64,000 bases of DNA from Xiphydria camelus (GCA_963678675.1 OY783191.1:17327096-17391095); one strand, 5' to 3'; positions 20,997-32,636 are shown, numbered from the stretch's first letter. The notes: generated by a model not told the origin, from the letters alone. A program made the numbers and translations.

Positions 20997-21529
20997 TTAT
21001 TAATGTGTAAGTGAAATTATTTTTAAATAAAACCCTTGATATAAAAGGAGCTTTATTTAACGATAAAATAACCTATACGAGGAGGTGAGAGTAGGTGATA
21101 GTTTAATGTTCGGAAATTGTTGATCGAGAAAGTTCGTCGTCAGGTTTCCTGTCTGAGCCCACGTTTCATTTGAGGGAAGAAATACAAACAGTAATTGGAC
21201 CTTACTAGTTTTCCTAACTAGTGGTGCTATTTAGCACCTGATAAGGCGTACCGTTACACGCGACCATGAGGCTTGGCTAGCGTTCCCTATCGGGCCCTGA
21301 CAATTAGCAGAGCTGAAAACTCAAAACCCTGTTTGGCCCCTACAAAAATGTCTACACGGGTAGGCTTAATCGAAACTGCAGTTGTAAAATGATGCACTGA
21401 TGACGTCCTGAAGTAGTATCAGAGTACACCACTTTTCGAGAAATTGAACCCGTTTTACACGTATGAACTATACGCAGAACACTGATGGGTTCAACGTGTT
21501 TCACAGACGGGCTGAAGTTACGCTATTTA
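20997..21529. other. no gene recognised
   Basis: Mixed-composition sequence with no recognisable coding, termini or array. It may contain the end of an undetected LTR element, but I cannot support that. Confidence 0.3.
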
Positions 21530-22210
21530 TTAGGGGGGCCGGAAAGTAATGTCGTTTTTTGTTCATTAAATTCAAACAGATACATTTTTAACAAGTTTTT
21601 ATTTTTAATCAATGATGTAATCATTCTCATTATCAACAACTTTTTGCCATCTAGTGTACAAATTTTCAATGCCGGATCGATAAAAATCAATTGATTTTTG
21701 AGCAAAATATCTGGAGATGGTATTTTGGACATAATCCAAATTTTCAAATGTTTTGCCAGTTAGAAAATGCTGTAGCGATCGCAATAAATTGAAATCCGAT
21801 GGTGCAATATCGGGCGAGTATGGTGGGTGAGACAATACCTCCCACCCCAATTCATTTATTTTTTCTAAGGTTCGTCTTGCGTAGTGCGGTCTTGCATTAC
21901 CGTGTTGCAGAATAACGCCTTTTCTATTGACAATCGCTGGTCACTTTTCAATTAAAGATTGATTTACTCGATCCAATTGTTCACAGTAAAGGTCTGCATT
22001 CACAGTTTGTCCAAGTTTCAGCACTTCAAAATGAACGTCCTCGCAAATACTCCACCAAACACAAAAGCGCCTTTTTGGGGTGTAAACTGGCTTAGCTGTA
22101 CTTCGTGGCGATTCATTCGGAGAGAGCCACTGTCTTTTGTGTTTTGGATTATCATAGAGGACCCATTTTTCATCTCCAGTGATCAAGCAATGAAAAAAAA
22201 GTGCGATGTA
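21530..22210 (-). pseudogene. mariner transposase C-terminal fragment
   Basis: Minus-strand frames give ITGDEKWVLYDNPKHKRQWL (first catalytic Asp region), LGQTVNADLYCEQLDRVNQS, WEVLSHPPYSPDIAPSDFN with the late catalytic region, and the end TRWQKVVDNENDYIID. The left edge TTAGGGGGGCCGGAAAGTAA after TA (21528-21529) is the mariner terminus. The N-terminal half and other terminus are missing at about 22210, and indels break the frame. Confidence 0.8.
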
Positions 22211-22330
22211 GCCACGCGATAGAAGTGAAACTTCTGAAGGTCATATGGGTAAGGAGTAGGTGAAAAGTTGATTAATCCAGAAAACATACATTATTATTTA
22301 AAATATCAGCAATAGTAAAAAATATACAGT

Positions 22331-23720
22331 TTATTCGTGTTCTAAAAATGATACAATTAGTTTACGGTAACTAAAATATGATATGAAAACTCTTGACTGC
22401 AACTGGTCCAAATATCTCGCAAAAACTGCATCCAGTGTTTTTCCTGATCTCGTGGTTGGTATTGCTGGATCATGTGCCATCTTTAAGTTGAGGTTGTCAT
22501 GAAGACATGCAAATAATAGCTGAGCCTCTTCAGGGGCAAAGTTGACATTAAAATCACCACTGATTATCATAGGTATATTAGCCAAATCAGGATCAACAAT
22601 GAGTGCTCCCTCAATAGTAAACGGCAGCAAAGAGAGCTTAATAAATTTGATAATATTTTGAATAGTTTGATTGGGTTAAATGTAAATAACCACCATCAGG
22701 ATGGTCTGCCTGTTCTCCATAGTGCATTGAGCCGCACATATTTCACCTACTGCAGATGAATTTACAGCCAATGAAGTTGTTTGGCCTAAGTTAATGTCCA
22801 TGTGAGGCGTGACAACATTCGTTAAATGTAAATAACCACCATCAGGATGGTCTGCCTGTTCTCCATAGTGCATTGAGCTGCACATATTTCACCTACTGCA
22901 GATGAATTTACAGCCAATGAAGTTGTTTGGCCTAAGTTAATGTCCATGTGAGGCGTGACAACATTCGTTTTGTCGTTTGTATTGTGACAGATTGCGACTC
23001 TTCCACATCTAACATTAGGACGTTTGAAATGGACAATGCAATCAAAGTTAAGTATGTCAATTTCCATTTCATTTTTCAACCAAGTTTCTGAAAGTAGGAG
23101 TACCTATGATCGTGGAGCACAATATCATTGAGATCTACAGCATGAGCATTAAGACTTTTACAATTCAAAGAAAATAGTGATAAACCTCTTCCAGTACTAA
23201 TGAAATCTGTCAATATGAAGTCCACTGCCTGCAATCGATTGAGAGCAAGTCTTTTGAACTCTTCTTACAGTTGCGAAGTTGATGTTGATGTTGATGATCT
23301 TCAACCACGATAAAAAGTTGAATCATTATTGCGTGTAATTATGTGCAGTCCCTGTATATTTGTCACTCGTGATAACGCAATATACAGTAGTGTTGGGAAT
23401 GTGATTTATCGTATTATTTATTAGTATTGGGCTGTTAGGCTGTCTCCTATTGGTATGTCTTCCCTTATTTCATCGAGCTAAACGTCATTAACATTCTTAT
23501 CGGCATTGAAGAAAGCTGCATTGATATTAATATCATACATTTGGTACAACGGAGATTGTACCAAGTACTGCATCCACGTTTTAATTGTTCGTTTATCCAC
23601 GAAGCCACTCAAGTAACTGGATCTGTGGATTTTTTTCTGTTAATGTGAACGTTGATGCAATAGTCATCATTAATATTCCTCGGTAACATATTCACCATTG
23701 TATCTACTGATACAGGCACG
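22331..23720 (-). pseudogene. Helentron helicase end plus endonuclease (fragment)
   Basis: In minus-strand order: MLPRNINDDYCINVHI and YLSGFVDKRTIKTWMQYL near 23690-23550 (helicase region of Helentrons), LYIALSRVTNIQGLHIITRN near 23390-23310 (the PIF1-like helicase C-terminal motif), then an apurinic-like endonuclease: EMEIDILNFDCIVHFKRPNV near 23070, and IPMIISGDFNVNFAPEEAQL and TTRSGKTLDAVFARYLDQLQ near 22600-22400. A C-terminal endonuclease fused to a Rep/helicase is a mark of Helentron-type Helitrons. Stops, frameshifts and a 146-bp tandem duplication inactivate it, and the Rep region is missing. Confidence 0.7.
22675..22966 (-). repeat. 146-bp tandem duplication in endonuclease remnant
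   Basis: 22675-22820 is repeated at 22821-22966 with almost no difference (GAGCCGCAC versus GAGCTGCAC). The duplicated piece encodes NVVTPHMDINLGQTTSLAVN and more, so this local duplication within the Helentron coding region is recent. Confidence 0.85.
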
Positions 23721-23938
23721 TTAATTACACAGGCACACACAAAAAAAAGGTCTTGTTCCCGGAACCAGACCAGCATATCTTTATGTTCTTTGGGGTCGCT
23801 GAATCCGAAGCAAGTGGTTTGGTTTTGGAGGATATTTAAAACTATTGTATACAGATAGCGCAGGAATTACGTTTTTACTGAGAGCGTTTCTGCAAATAAA
23901 ACATAGATAGATTTTCTTTATTATTGTCTGACAATATA
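23721..23938. other. short TE-derived stretch with GGGTCGCTGAAT motif
   Basis: CACACACAAAAAAAAGG and GGGGTCGCTGAATCCGAAGC near 23740-23810 resemble pieces of the foldback at 19973-20996. No gene is seen. The last two bases are the TA target of the mariner to the right. Confidence 0.4.
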
Positions 23939-25225
23939 TTGGGTCTATGCATGATTCCGTAGCGAAAATTGAGTAAATTTCAGACGCAAAATATTTAGAG
24001 AAAAAAAAGCGATTTTAATCAACTAAACATGTTCCATTCTGTTCAATGCCATTCTGCCATCTCTCCACGAGCTTCATTATCCCTCTGTCATAGAAGCCCT
24101 GAAATTGTTGGGCAAAGAAGCCATCCAAATGGTTTTTGAGGACGTTCGAACGGAAGGTTTTGTTATTCAAACTGTTCTGTAGCGCCCGGAACAAGTGAGT
24201 CTAAAGGTGCTAGGTCCGGACTATACGGTGGGTGCACCAAAACATCCACACCAACTGCAATAATTTTTGCGGAGTCACCAGAGGAACGTGTGGCCTAGCT
24301 AGCGTTGTCCTGGTGGAACATAACGCCCTTTCTATTCGCCAATTCGAGCCGCTTCTGATCACTTGCTCGCTTTAATTTAGTCAGTTGTGAGCAGTACTTG
24401 GTGGAATCAATCGTTTTGTTGGGTGGCAGTAGCTCATAATAGACGATTCCTTTATAATCCCACCAGATACTGAGCATGACCTTCTTCGAGTGTAATCCTG
24501 CCTTTGCGACCGTTTGAGGAACCTTACCGCGCTTCGACCATGATTTTTTTCGGCTGATATTGTTGTAGACAATCCACTTTTCATCGCCAGTATCATCTGC
24601 TTTAAAAATGGTTCATTTTGATGGCGTTTGAGCAACGAGTCGCAAGCAGAAATTCGGACCATTTAATGCCTTTCGCTTAGTTTGTGCGGCACCCAAACAT
24701 CAAGCTTGTTTACCATCCCAAGCTTCCGTAAATGCCTCGAAACAGTTGATAGGTTAATGTTGAGGTTATGTCCGATCTCTGTAGTCGTCACAAGCCGGTC
24801 GGAGTCGATTACAGCATTGATTTGATCGACATCAGTAGTGACTGGCTGACCAGAGCGAGGAGCATCTTCGAGATCAAAATCTCCGCAACGAAATTTCGCA
24901 AACCACTTCCAACACACCCTTTTGTTGGCGGCATTCTCTCCGCACACGGCGCATATTTTTATGTGGGTGCACCATGCGTTTTTGCCTTTTTGAAAATAAA
25001 AAAACGAAATGCACCGAAAATACACGTTTTTTCCTTCCATGTTCAAAATATAATTAAACTTCGTACACGTCACGGATCTCGATGAATACTTTCTTAAAAT
25101 GTCGGCACAAATTTCAGCATTCATTTAATGTACGACACTTCATACTTTTGACATATGTGAGAGCGGAAAAACAACTGCGAACGAAATCTATCGGGATATC
25201 GCTACGGAATCATGCATAGACCCAA
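23939..25225 (-). mobile_element. full-length mariner element (dead)
   Basis: TTGGGTCTATGCATGATTCC at 23939 is mirrored at the right end (GGAATCATGCATAGACCCAA, ending 25225). TA flanks both sides (23937-23938, 25226-25227). The 1287-bp length is the classic mariner size. The transposase lies on the minus strand. Confidence 0.85.
24019..25040 (-). pseudogene. mariner transposase (frameshifted)
   Basis: It starts at ATG 25038-25040 (MEGKNVYFRCISFFYFQKGK). The N-terminal HTH includes RVCWKWFAKFRCGDFDLEDA and STVSRHLRKLGMV. Catalytic segments follow (GDEKW-type near 24570, FHQDNAS near 24300). Frames switch near 24660 and 24480 and stops occur towards the C-terminus (NGIEQNG... near 24040). It is a DD34D-type mariner relic. 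Confidence 0.8.
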
Positions 25226-25694
25226 TAGTATTTAAAAGGGCCTAGCGGAATAAGCATATGAAATCTGCCCATACGTATATCAGCACCAAATTTATATAAT
25301 CGATAGGCATCTATGAGAAACTAAATCTCCTAAATTTTTAGACCCCTAATCGCTATAGGGGGTAGTTATGAGGGGGAAAGTAAAATCGAAAAACAGCTTT
25401 TTCTCCGGAACGGCTCGACTTATTTTTGTGAAGAAAATATATGTTACTCTTCCTGTGAAGAGCCAATTCCAAGAAAAATTATCTTGAATTTTTTTTTTAA
25501 ACTCGCCCAAAAAAAATTTATGAAGTTTTAAACAATTTTTTAAATGTTATAATTAATCGGAACCACTCAATTCTTTTCTCATTTTTTTCTTTGGAATGTC
25601 TTTAATAACATATAATTTTTCCAATTTCATCGGAAGTGTACCCCACTGAAAAATATTAACAAATGTACACGGCTCATGACCTACCTTCTATATA

Positions 25695-26264
25695 CAGGGT
25701 GTTCGGAAAAAACACCGACACAGAAATAGGGTTGATAGGTTACGTCATTACAAGTATTTTGATATAAGGGACCTGTACCCGCAAGCGCCCCCTTCTGGAG
25801 ATATCAACTTTTCAAGTTTATAACGACCGAGGTTGATCAAAGTAGAATAATATTGAGTTTTTTGTCTACCTGTACAATTGAAAAACAAATGAAAACTCCT
25901 TGTATCCGCATCATCTTCGAAAAATACAAGGACTTGAGCCAAGCGGTTATCCTTTCCGCAAGCAGTTTGCGCAGTGGCACATCTATCCAGAATCGTTTCC
26001 GATGTTGCATGGACATGGGTAGCCGTCATTTTGAGCATTTGCTGTAGTACATTGTTTTTGTATCTCGTAAAATTAAATATTCGTTACCATCTTGATACGT
26101 TTCTTATTATTCTACTTTCATCAACCTCGGTCGTTATAAACTTGAAAAGTTGATATCTCCAGAAGGGGGCGCGCTTGCTGGTATAGGTCTCTTATATCAA
26201 AATACTTGTAATGACGTAACCTATCACCTCTATTTCTGTGTCGGTGTTTTTTCCAAACACCCTG
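25695..26264 (+). mobile_element. DDE-element relic with CAGGGTGTTCGG ends (left copy)
   Basis: CAGGGTGTTCGG and CCAAACACCCTG ends are flanked by TA. The long inverted arms (GATATCAACTTTTCAAGTTT and its mirror) enclose a short coding remnant (TIEKQMKTPCIRIIFEKYKD, RNR-type end with HFEHLL) that resembles the C-terminus of DUF4817-type Tc1/mariner transposases. Length is 570 bp, identical to the right-arm copy. Confidence 0.65.
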
Positions 26265-26268
26265 TATA

Positions 26269-27143
26269 CAGGGTGACATTTTGAAAACTTGCCACCCCAA
26301 TATCTGAGTTACAAAGATTTTCTAAAAAAAAAATACGGTTTCGGCAGTGAAGAGGGGGAACCAAAATGACATAATCGGAGATACACCCCCTCCAACCCCC
26401 TTAGGGGTAGCCCCCCCAACTTTGTAATCTTAAATAGCAACCCCCCATGTGTGATACAGCATTGGAAAGCTCTTTAAAAATGCTTTACAACAACACCAAA
26501 TTTTGGTACCTTTCGATGAGTAGTTTTCGCGCAAATCGAGAAAGAAACTGCTAGAAGTAAGTTTTGTCAATTTATTTATTAAAGGTCAATTACGTTATAA
26601 TAAATTTTTTAAATGATTTTCATTGATTTTTTGAACTTTTCAAATGTTCTTCTTGAAATTGTGCGACATTCTTGCGTAATTCTTTATTTCAGTTGGTTAA
26701 TGCTTGCTGGTTGAGTTTGAAAAACAACAGATTTCAAATGTCTCCATAAGAAGAAATCGTAGGGAGTAAGATCAGGTGATGGAAATCATTTCAAAAATTT
26801 ATTGTAACGTAATGGATCTGTAATAAATAGATTGACAAAACTTACTTCTAGCAGTTTCTTTCTCGATTTCCGCAAAAACTACTCATCAAAAGGTACCAAA
26901 ATTTGATGTTGTTGTAAAGCATTTTTAAAGAGCTTTCCAACGCTGTATCACACATGGAGGATTGCTATTTAAGGTTACAAAGTTGGGGGGGGGGGGTACC
27001 CCTAAGGGGGTTGGAGGGGGTGCGTCTCCGATTATGTCATTTTGGTTCCCCCTCTCCACTGCCGAAACCGTATTTTTTTTTTAGAAAATCTCTGTAACTT
27101 TCTGAGATATTGGGGTGGCAAGTTTTCAAAATGTCACCCTCTG
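26269..27143 (-). mobile_element. foldback element with DDE remnant
   Basis: CAGGGTGACATTTTGAAAAC at the left is mirrored at the right (AGTTTTCAAAATGTCACCCT...CTG), TA on both sides, arms about 300 bp. The minus strand of the loop encodes a DDE scrap (PSPDLTPYDFFLWRHLKSVV near 26780-26720). G- and C-runs occur in the arms. Its absence from the right arm shows that it entered after the arms were formed. Confidence 0.65.
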
Positions 27144-27395
27144 TATATGATATACACTGTACACTCACTACAAAGGAATTTTTCCACTTTTATGATAATT
27201 CGGCATATGATAATTGTTAATTTTTTGGAACAGTTTCAATGCTATTATTTATTTATTTATTTATTATTTCAATGCTTCCTTTACTATGAACGAGCTCGCA
27301 TCTCACGATACGCGGTGCTTCATTTCTGTAAGTCTTCTGGCCTCTCACTTATAAATACTTACATATAGTTACAAATACTCGATGAAAAAACAATT

Positions 27396-27701
27396 TTAAT
27401 CCTCGTCACTGTTTTCATCTACTACTGGAACGATTCCATTTTTCATGAACATTTTACTTAATATTTCAGCTGGTCGAATAATTTTTGATAAGTATCTTGC
27501 ATTTGATAAATAATACGGAATAGCAGCAATGTGAGAACAGCAGCAAACTATTCTTCTGCCATTAGCACATTCACATGCATAGTTTATTATGCCAGAAATC
27601 CCGATACTGTTAGGTTTGTACCTAATGAAGCATCTATATGATGTCCGAGAAATGTGTCGAGATGGTACTTTGAATTTGAGCACATTTGGTTCTGCCATCA
27701 C
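27396..27701 (-). pseudogene. ISL2EU transposase, C-terminal segment
   Basis: The frame encodes VLKFKVPSRHISRTSYRCFI and a SWIM-like cysteine/histidine cluster (YACECANGRRIVCCCSHIAA), then YYLSNARYLSKIIRPAEILS, the characteristic tail of this transposase family. It is cut off from the core segment by the element at 27706-29435. Its last part (MFMKNGIVPVVDE) is duplicated in inverted orientation near 32310-32350 because it lies within the terminal repeat. Confidence 0.7.
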
Positions 27702-27705
27702 ATAT

Positions 27706-29435
27706 CCTCGGCTAAATATGTTAACCTGCTAACTCACATGAAGTCAAGTTTTCAGAAGAGAGAAAAAACTGTCTTGATCAATACAAAAGTGTTTATATGA
27801 CAATGGATTTTAACACAATAGTTGTCAGTATTTGCCTAACTTTTTTAAAAATAAAATGTATGTAAATTATTTTTAGTTTCATTTCTACAGCCGTAAAATG
27901 GAGTTAGCAGTTTTGAAAATTCTATTAATGAATACAAATCAGGAGATAGCAGTATTTCTATTAACTCAACCAGTAATGTGGCACTGAACAAAAACTCAAA
28001 ATAACAAATTAAAAATAAAAGCAAATTCTTAAAATATATAAATCTCTTTACAAAAACACATTTCCTTAAAGACAATAATTATTCATGTGGCAAATCATTA
28101 TAAAAGCTATGGTAGTCGGCTGGCAAAGTTGACTTGAGATTTTGGAGGTCAAAATATTTTTTAGCTGAGAATGCAATTTTATTTTGATATAGATTATCTA
28201 GTTGTATCCATGTTTTTGTGCTGACATGTTGTCTTTGCTGAGGAAGACTTGTCCATTCTTCAGAAACTCTGAGTTTATAAAATATTTCTCCCTCGGGCGT
28301 ATACTTTAAACCACAAATGTCGGTTACCTAAAATTAAAAAAAAAATATAGAATTTAATTAAGAATAGGGTAAACCACCCAGTTATTGGACACTTAAACAT
28401 TTTACAACATTTGAGACCGTGCTAAAAAGATATTTTTCTACCTAGAGATATGAGTGGTGGCTTGTTTTAAAATTGAAAATATATTGGCTTTACATTCTAG
28501 TAACTTACAATTTTAAGTTGGGAGGAATATAATTTTCAACAATAAAAACTGGGATAAAGTGCAAAAATTTAGTTTTTGGACAGTGTTCTTATTTTTTGGA
28601 AATACTCAATCCAGTAATTGGACAGTCAAGAATCAATATGCCAAGTACGGTTTTTGATCATATTTATTTAAGTAAAAACTAGGAATCTTGTTTTTATTTA
28701 TTTAAATTAGACTGTCCAATAACTGCACGGTGTCCAATAACTGGGTGGTTTACCGTAGTAACAAAAGAACAAAGGCAACTTTAAAAAGAACAAAATGATG
28801 TATTAAAAATTACTGTAGCATCTGCAGGCTTTCTTCCGGGTCTGATACTTTTTACCGTGTGCATGTTTTTAAAGGATTTAAAGAAGTTATGGTCCAAATA
28901 TTTTACGTTATATAGTCTAGGACGAAGTCTTGCTTCTTTGCAATAAAAGGCATATTGCAGATAATATTTCAATATTATATGTATCGCATAATAAAAAATT
29001 CATCGTGGCGCCACGGGCAATCCCTGTAAAACTGACGTGGCTTTCAACGTGTTAATGGTTTATTTTGTCTCAAAATCTGATATTTAATTCATATAAGTTA
29101 TGATATAATAGATTTAATATTACATTTTTTTTAGTAAAACAGCACACAAAAACAATAAAACTAACGGTAAATAGGAAAAAAACAAGGAACTTCGAGAGTC
29201 AAGATAACACGTATGCATCTATTGCCTGCAATTAGCGGGAGATAGCAGCATTTCCTTGCGCATCGTACAATATGAAGTTAGCTGATTTACGTGCGTTATA
29301 AAATAAGCCATTTCTACGCAGAATAGGAAATTAAGTGGTTTACAGATCGATGCAAGACGCCATCTAGTTGCCGAATATCAAAAAATCTCAAAATCGTAAA
29401 GTATGGAGTTAGCAGGTTAACACATTTAGCCGACG
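27706..29435. mobile_element. 1.7 kb element inserted in transposase gene, ATAT target duplication
   Basis: Termini CCTCGGCTAAATATGTTAAC (27706) and its near mirror ending CGACG at 29435 form about 30-bp inverted repeats. ATAT lies directly outside both ends (27702-27705, 29436-29439). Collapsing the duplication joins the two parts of the host transposase in frame, which confirms the borders. GGAGTTAGCAG recurs subterminally (near 27900 and 29405). The interior has no clear transposase. Four-base duplications suggest Sola- or Chapaev-like mobilisation; the family is uncertain. Confidence 0.7.
28367..28755. mobile_element. pogo-type MITE, GGGTAAACC termini
   Basis: GGTAAACCACCCAGTTATTG begins a perfect 25-bp inverted repeat (28368-28392 and 28730-28754), with TA outside (28365-28366, 28756-28757). 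It is nested in the ATAT-flanked element. TCCAGTAATTGGACAGTC-like repeats recur inside. Confidence 0.7.
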
Positions 29436-29439
29436 ATAT

Positions 29440-30119
29440 TCGAAAACAAATTTTCCATCTTCATCTAAAATTTCGGCTAAATACGATACAGCTTGGGAAA
29501 GTTGGTATGATCCAGTAAAAAGAATCTTCAATTCCTTTTCGGTCATTTCTGGAAAGTCAAGGATTTCGTCAGAAGTGAGAGTTTTGAAAAGAACCTTTCG
29601 CCGGATCCAACCTTTCGTCTCTGCCTCGGTAGCTAGATCATTTTCCGTGCCATTCTGACTGTGCATTCTTTCTAAAATTTCATCCGTGTATTCTACATCA
29701 GATTGTAGCCTTTTGCCGTACGAGTTATTCAAAAATGAGGCAATTCTAAAATAAACTCCAACTTTAGGTATCAGTTTGTTGTCGATTTGGTGATCTAGAA
29801 GACGATATTTTTGTTTGAAAGTGCCGTGAACAGATTCAACCACCCAGCGAATTTTAGTCACAAAACAGGATTGGTTAGATTCTTGAGTCGTTAATTGCTT
29901 GCGCTTCCCTTTCAAAGCAGGCATCAATACCCCAAAATGTTTATCTTCGAGAGGTATTGTTTTATATCTCGAAAACCGCGATCGAGTACAAACATATCTT
30001 TCTTTTCTAGTAATGCACATAAACCATTCTCGTCTTGAATGGTAGATTCTAGAATTTTTGCATCATTTTCATTGGCAGAATAAGGTCCGAGCATATCTAC
30101 TATGTATCCATTATAGTAG
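29440..30119 (-). pseudogene. ISL2EU transposase, catalytic core segment
   Basis: Reading the minus strand, GYIVDMLGPYSANENDAKIL near 30100, MFVLDRGFRDIKQYL near 29985 (likely second catalytic Asp), then LMPALKGKRKQLTTQESNQS and RWVVESVHGTFKQKYRLLDH (likely catalytic Glu), VGVYFRIASFLNNSYGKRL and the tail SDEILDFPEMTEKELKILFT. A one-base shift separates the first two motifs from the rest near 29930. This is a DDE_Tnp_4-type domain. Confidence 0.75.
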
Positions 30120-32050
30120 GGGAGCCCACGATGCTAAATGGGGATTTACTCGAGCGTCTTGGGGACCTATTGGATTTTGAAGATTAAGTGGTAGAAAGAA
30201 AAAAAGGTTATATTATAATGTATACTCTTTCAGCGGTGGGGGAAGTGTCTACAGGTTTTCAAAAATTTAAAAAAAAAACAGTCACATGGAAATACTCGAG
30301 CGCGTCAGATATTGATAGTGTATATTCCCCATGTATCTCTGATAACGAAGGTATGTTAATCTGCCAGTTTGCATGGTGGGGGTGGCCGTATGGAAGGGTA
30401 GAAAATGCGAAAAAAAAAAGTTATTCGAGCGCGTCAGATATTCAGAGGGGATGTTAAGTGAACCCGAAAGAAGCTCCCATTCAAAAGACTGACGATTCGG
30501 AAGTGACGCAAGCTCTTTGCGGCTTTTTGAAAATGCAAAAAAATCGCCATTTTGAAATACTCGAGCGCGTCAGATTATCATACAGACGGTTCAGCTTGAT
30601 GTCCTAGATGTGCTGACCCATAATCTGACGATTATTTGGAGGGATTGTCGTAATCTGACGATTTGAAAAAGGGAATTTATCAACTAAGGGGTAAAAGTGG
30701 GATAGACGCCCCGGTCTCTATTTAACTTTGAACGCGATTATCTCGAAACGCAGTAGAGATATGCAAAAAATGTAAAGCAATTTTTTTATAGTAAAAATAT
30801 AGAGGAATATTTTTCGTTTAAACTTTTCTTCGATATCTGCAATCAATTTCGAGATAATCGATTTTGAACTCGCTCTTCAATCGAGGCGTCTATCCCACTT
30901 TTACCCTACTAGTACGGTGTCAACTACTCGTACACATTTACCTTATATATTCAGATAAAAATAGTTACAAAATAAAAATGTTAAAAATAATTTTTTAAAT
31001 CTTAATCTTTTTTTTTAAAGAAAAGAATCGGTCCGGTTTAGATATCGCAAGAAAGTCATACATTCACTGAACGAAAAGAATACACAGAAATCGTACGAAA
31101 TTATAACTTGGAAATACGAGATTATTAATCGGTTCGATGCACACTGATTACGAAAGAAGACTCACGGACTGTAGAGATACACTGATGGATGAAGAGGCAC
31201 TGATCACTTGATTACACAGAATGCATAACGTGCATTCGGTTGCGGTTTATATATCTTACAACTAACAGCTAGTGGGGATAGCGTGGGTGATGCAGTACGC
31301 CCTGATTGGCTGAATGAGAATTACGCTGTAGATAGCATGATCTATACGGGGTGCTCTGATTGGCTAGAAAAATGGTGTGATAGCGAACCTGGAAGCTGAT
31401 TTAGCATTCTAAGTATAGCGGTATTTATCAGAATCGGTATTGCAGGAAACAGTTCATTACTACTCGTCTAGTAATTAACCCTTTTAAGAAAGGTGAGGGA
31501 CAGTGAGCTCATTAGCAGCCTGGATTCGCCGAAATATACCGCTTCCTGATGGCGAGATTAACTTTAGGTTCACGAGGTATTTATGATTGCGATACGATTA
31601 TAACGGTACGAACGGATATTCAGATTTGCGGACATCGCGTGACGGAACAGTCCCGTATCTTTCTCGGAAAGTAATATCCATACGATAATCCTATATACCC
31701 CATTATGTATAGATATAATATGACGGCCACGTCCGATATTCAAGTTTTTTGTTATATACACTTAAAATCACTTTTTCTAAGCATATGTCAAAATTTGCAT
31801 GGCGGGATGGTGGAAAAATGGCAGTACCATGTGCGTCATCGGGCACGTTGCCTTGCGCTGACTTTATTGACGATTTTTGTTACTTCGGCTTGTGGAAATC
31901 GGTAGATTATATTTTTTCCGTTATCCTTGAATTATTTCCTTCAAAATAAATCAACATTCGACCGCGCTCGAGAATGTCCAGGTCACGTTTTTTTTTTGCA
32001 AGTTTATAACCCTCCCACTCCCTTACGTCACGCTCAAATCGTCAGATTAT
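30120..32050. repeat. satellite-like insertion with CTCGAGCGCGTCAGAT units
   Basis: The phrase ACTCGAGCGCGTCAGAT occurs near 30294, 30424 (TTCGAGCG...) and 30558, about 132 bases apart, with A-run and ATTTTGAAA context. Complementary forms appear near the right edge (CGACCGCGCTCGAG near 31960, AATCGTCAGATTATTG near 32040), and AATCTGACGATT occurs twice near 30610-30660. The block separates the transposase core from its N-terminus. A stretch near 31490-31550 is shared with 51440-51600. Confidence 0.5.
30687..30906. mobile_element. pogo-type MITE, GGGTAAAAGTGGG termini
   Basis: GGGGTAAAAGTGGGATAGAC and its mirror (GTCTATCCCACTTTTACCC) end the 220-bp unit. TA lies at 30685-30686 and 30907-30908. 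The inner arms also mirror (CGAGATAATCG-type). Confidence 0.65.
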
Positions 32051-32055
32051 TGAAA

Positions 32056-32285
32056 TGTATTCTGTCTGTAAATATATAAATGTATGAAATGAATTCTTAA
32101 TCAGATGAGTTCTACAACATCTATTTCCAACTGGAATACAAAATTTTTTCTTCCTGTAACATTGCATTCGTGCTTCGTCAGGAACTACAGTGACATTGTT
32201 CGTGAAAAAACATAAACAACAATATTTATGAGTAGCAACCGTTCTTTCAATCGGAATTTCAACATACTCCTCAGTTTCATTTGTT
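32056..32285 (-). pseudogene. ISL2EU transposase, N-terminal segment
   Basis: The minus strand encodes ETEEYVEIPIERTVATHKYC, then CLCFFTNNVTVVPDEARMQC and FCIPVGNRCCRTHLIKN. The paired CxxC and CCxxH cysteines and the VVPDEAR motif are the N-terminal zinc-binding region of ISL2EU-type transposases. The segment between this and the core is lost or displaced by the 30120-32050 insertion. Confidence 0.65.
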
Positions 32286-32636
32286 TTACTCAGTTGAAAT
32301 ACTGAGTAAAATGTTCATGAAAAATGGAATCGTTCCAGTAGTAGATGAAACAGTGACGAGGATTAAAATTGTTTTCTCATCGAGTATTTGTAACTATATG
32401 TAAGTATTTATAAGTGAGAGGCCAGAAGACTTACAGAAATGAAATACCCCGTATCGTGAGATGCGAGCTCGTTCATAGTAAAGGAAGCATTGAAATAATA
32501 AATAAATAAATAAATAATAGCATTGAAAGACTGTTCAAAAAAATTAACAATTATCATATGCCGAATTATCATAAAAGTGGAAAATTTCCTTTGTAGTGAG
32601 TGTACAGTGTATATCATATATATATATATATATATA

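Larger units (their letters stand above)
25235..27473. repeat. left arm of giant inverted repeat
   Basis: It aligns in inverted orientation to 32291-38326. It includes the 570-bp DDE-derived unit (25695-26264) and ends in the 3' coding end of the transposase. The 26269-27143 foldback is an insertion absent from the right arm, where a (TA)n run occupies the site. The gypsy target near 25570-25590 is empty here. Confidence 0.75.

Noticed and set aside
25748..26038. 96-residue minus-strand open frame and its near-identical copy at 32863-33153
   Set aside because: It is a frame created by the inverted arms of the DDE relic. The better-supported coding remnant lies on the other strand and ends HFEHLL.
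30294..30575. CRISPR array
   Set aside because: The CTCGAGCGCGTCAGAT units have long, unequal, degenerate spacing (about 132 bp) and the context is a eukaryotic TE.
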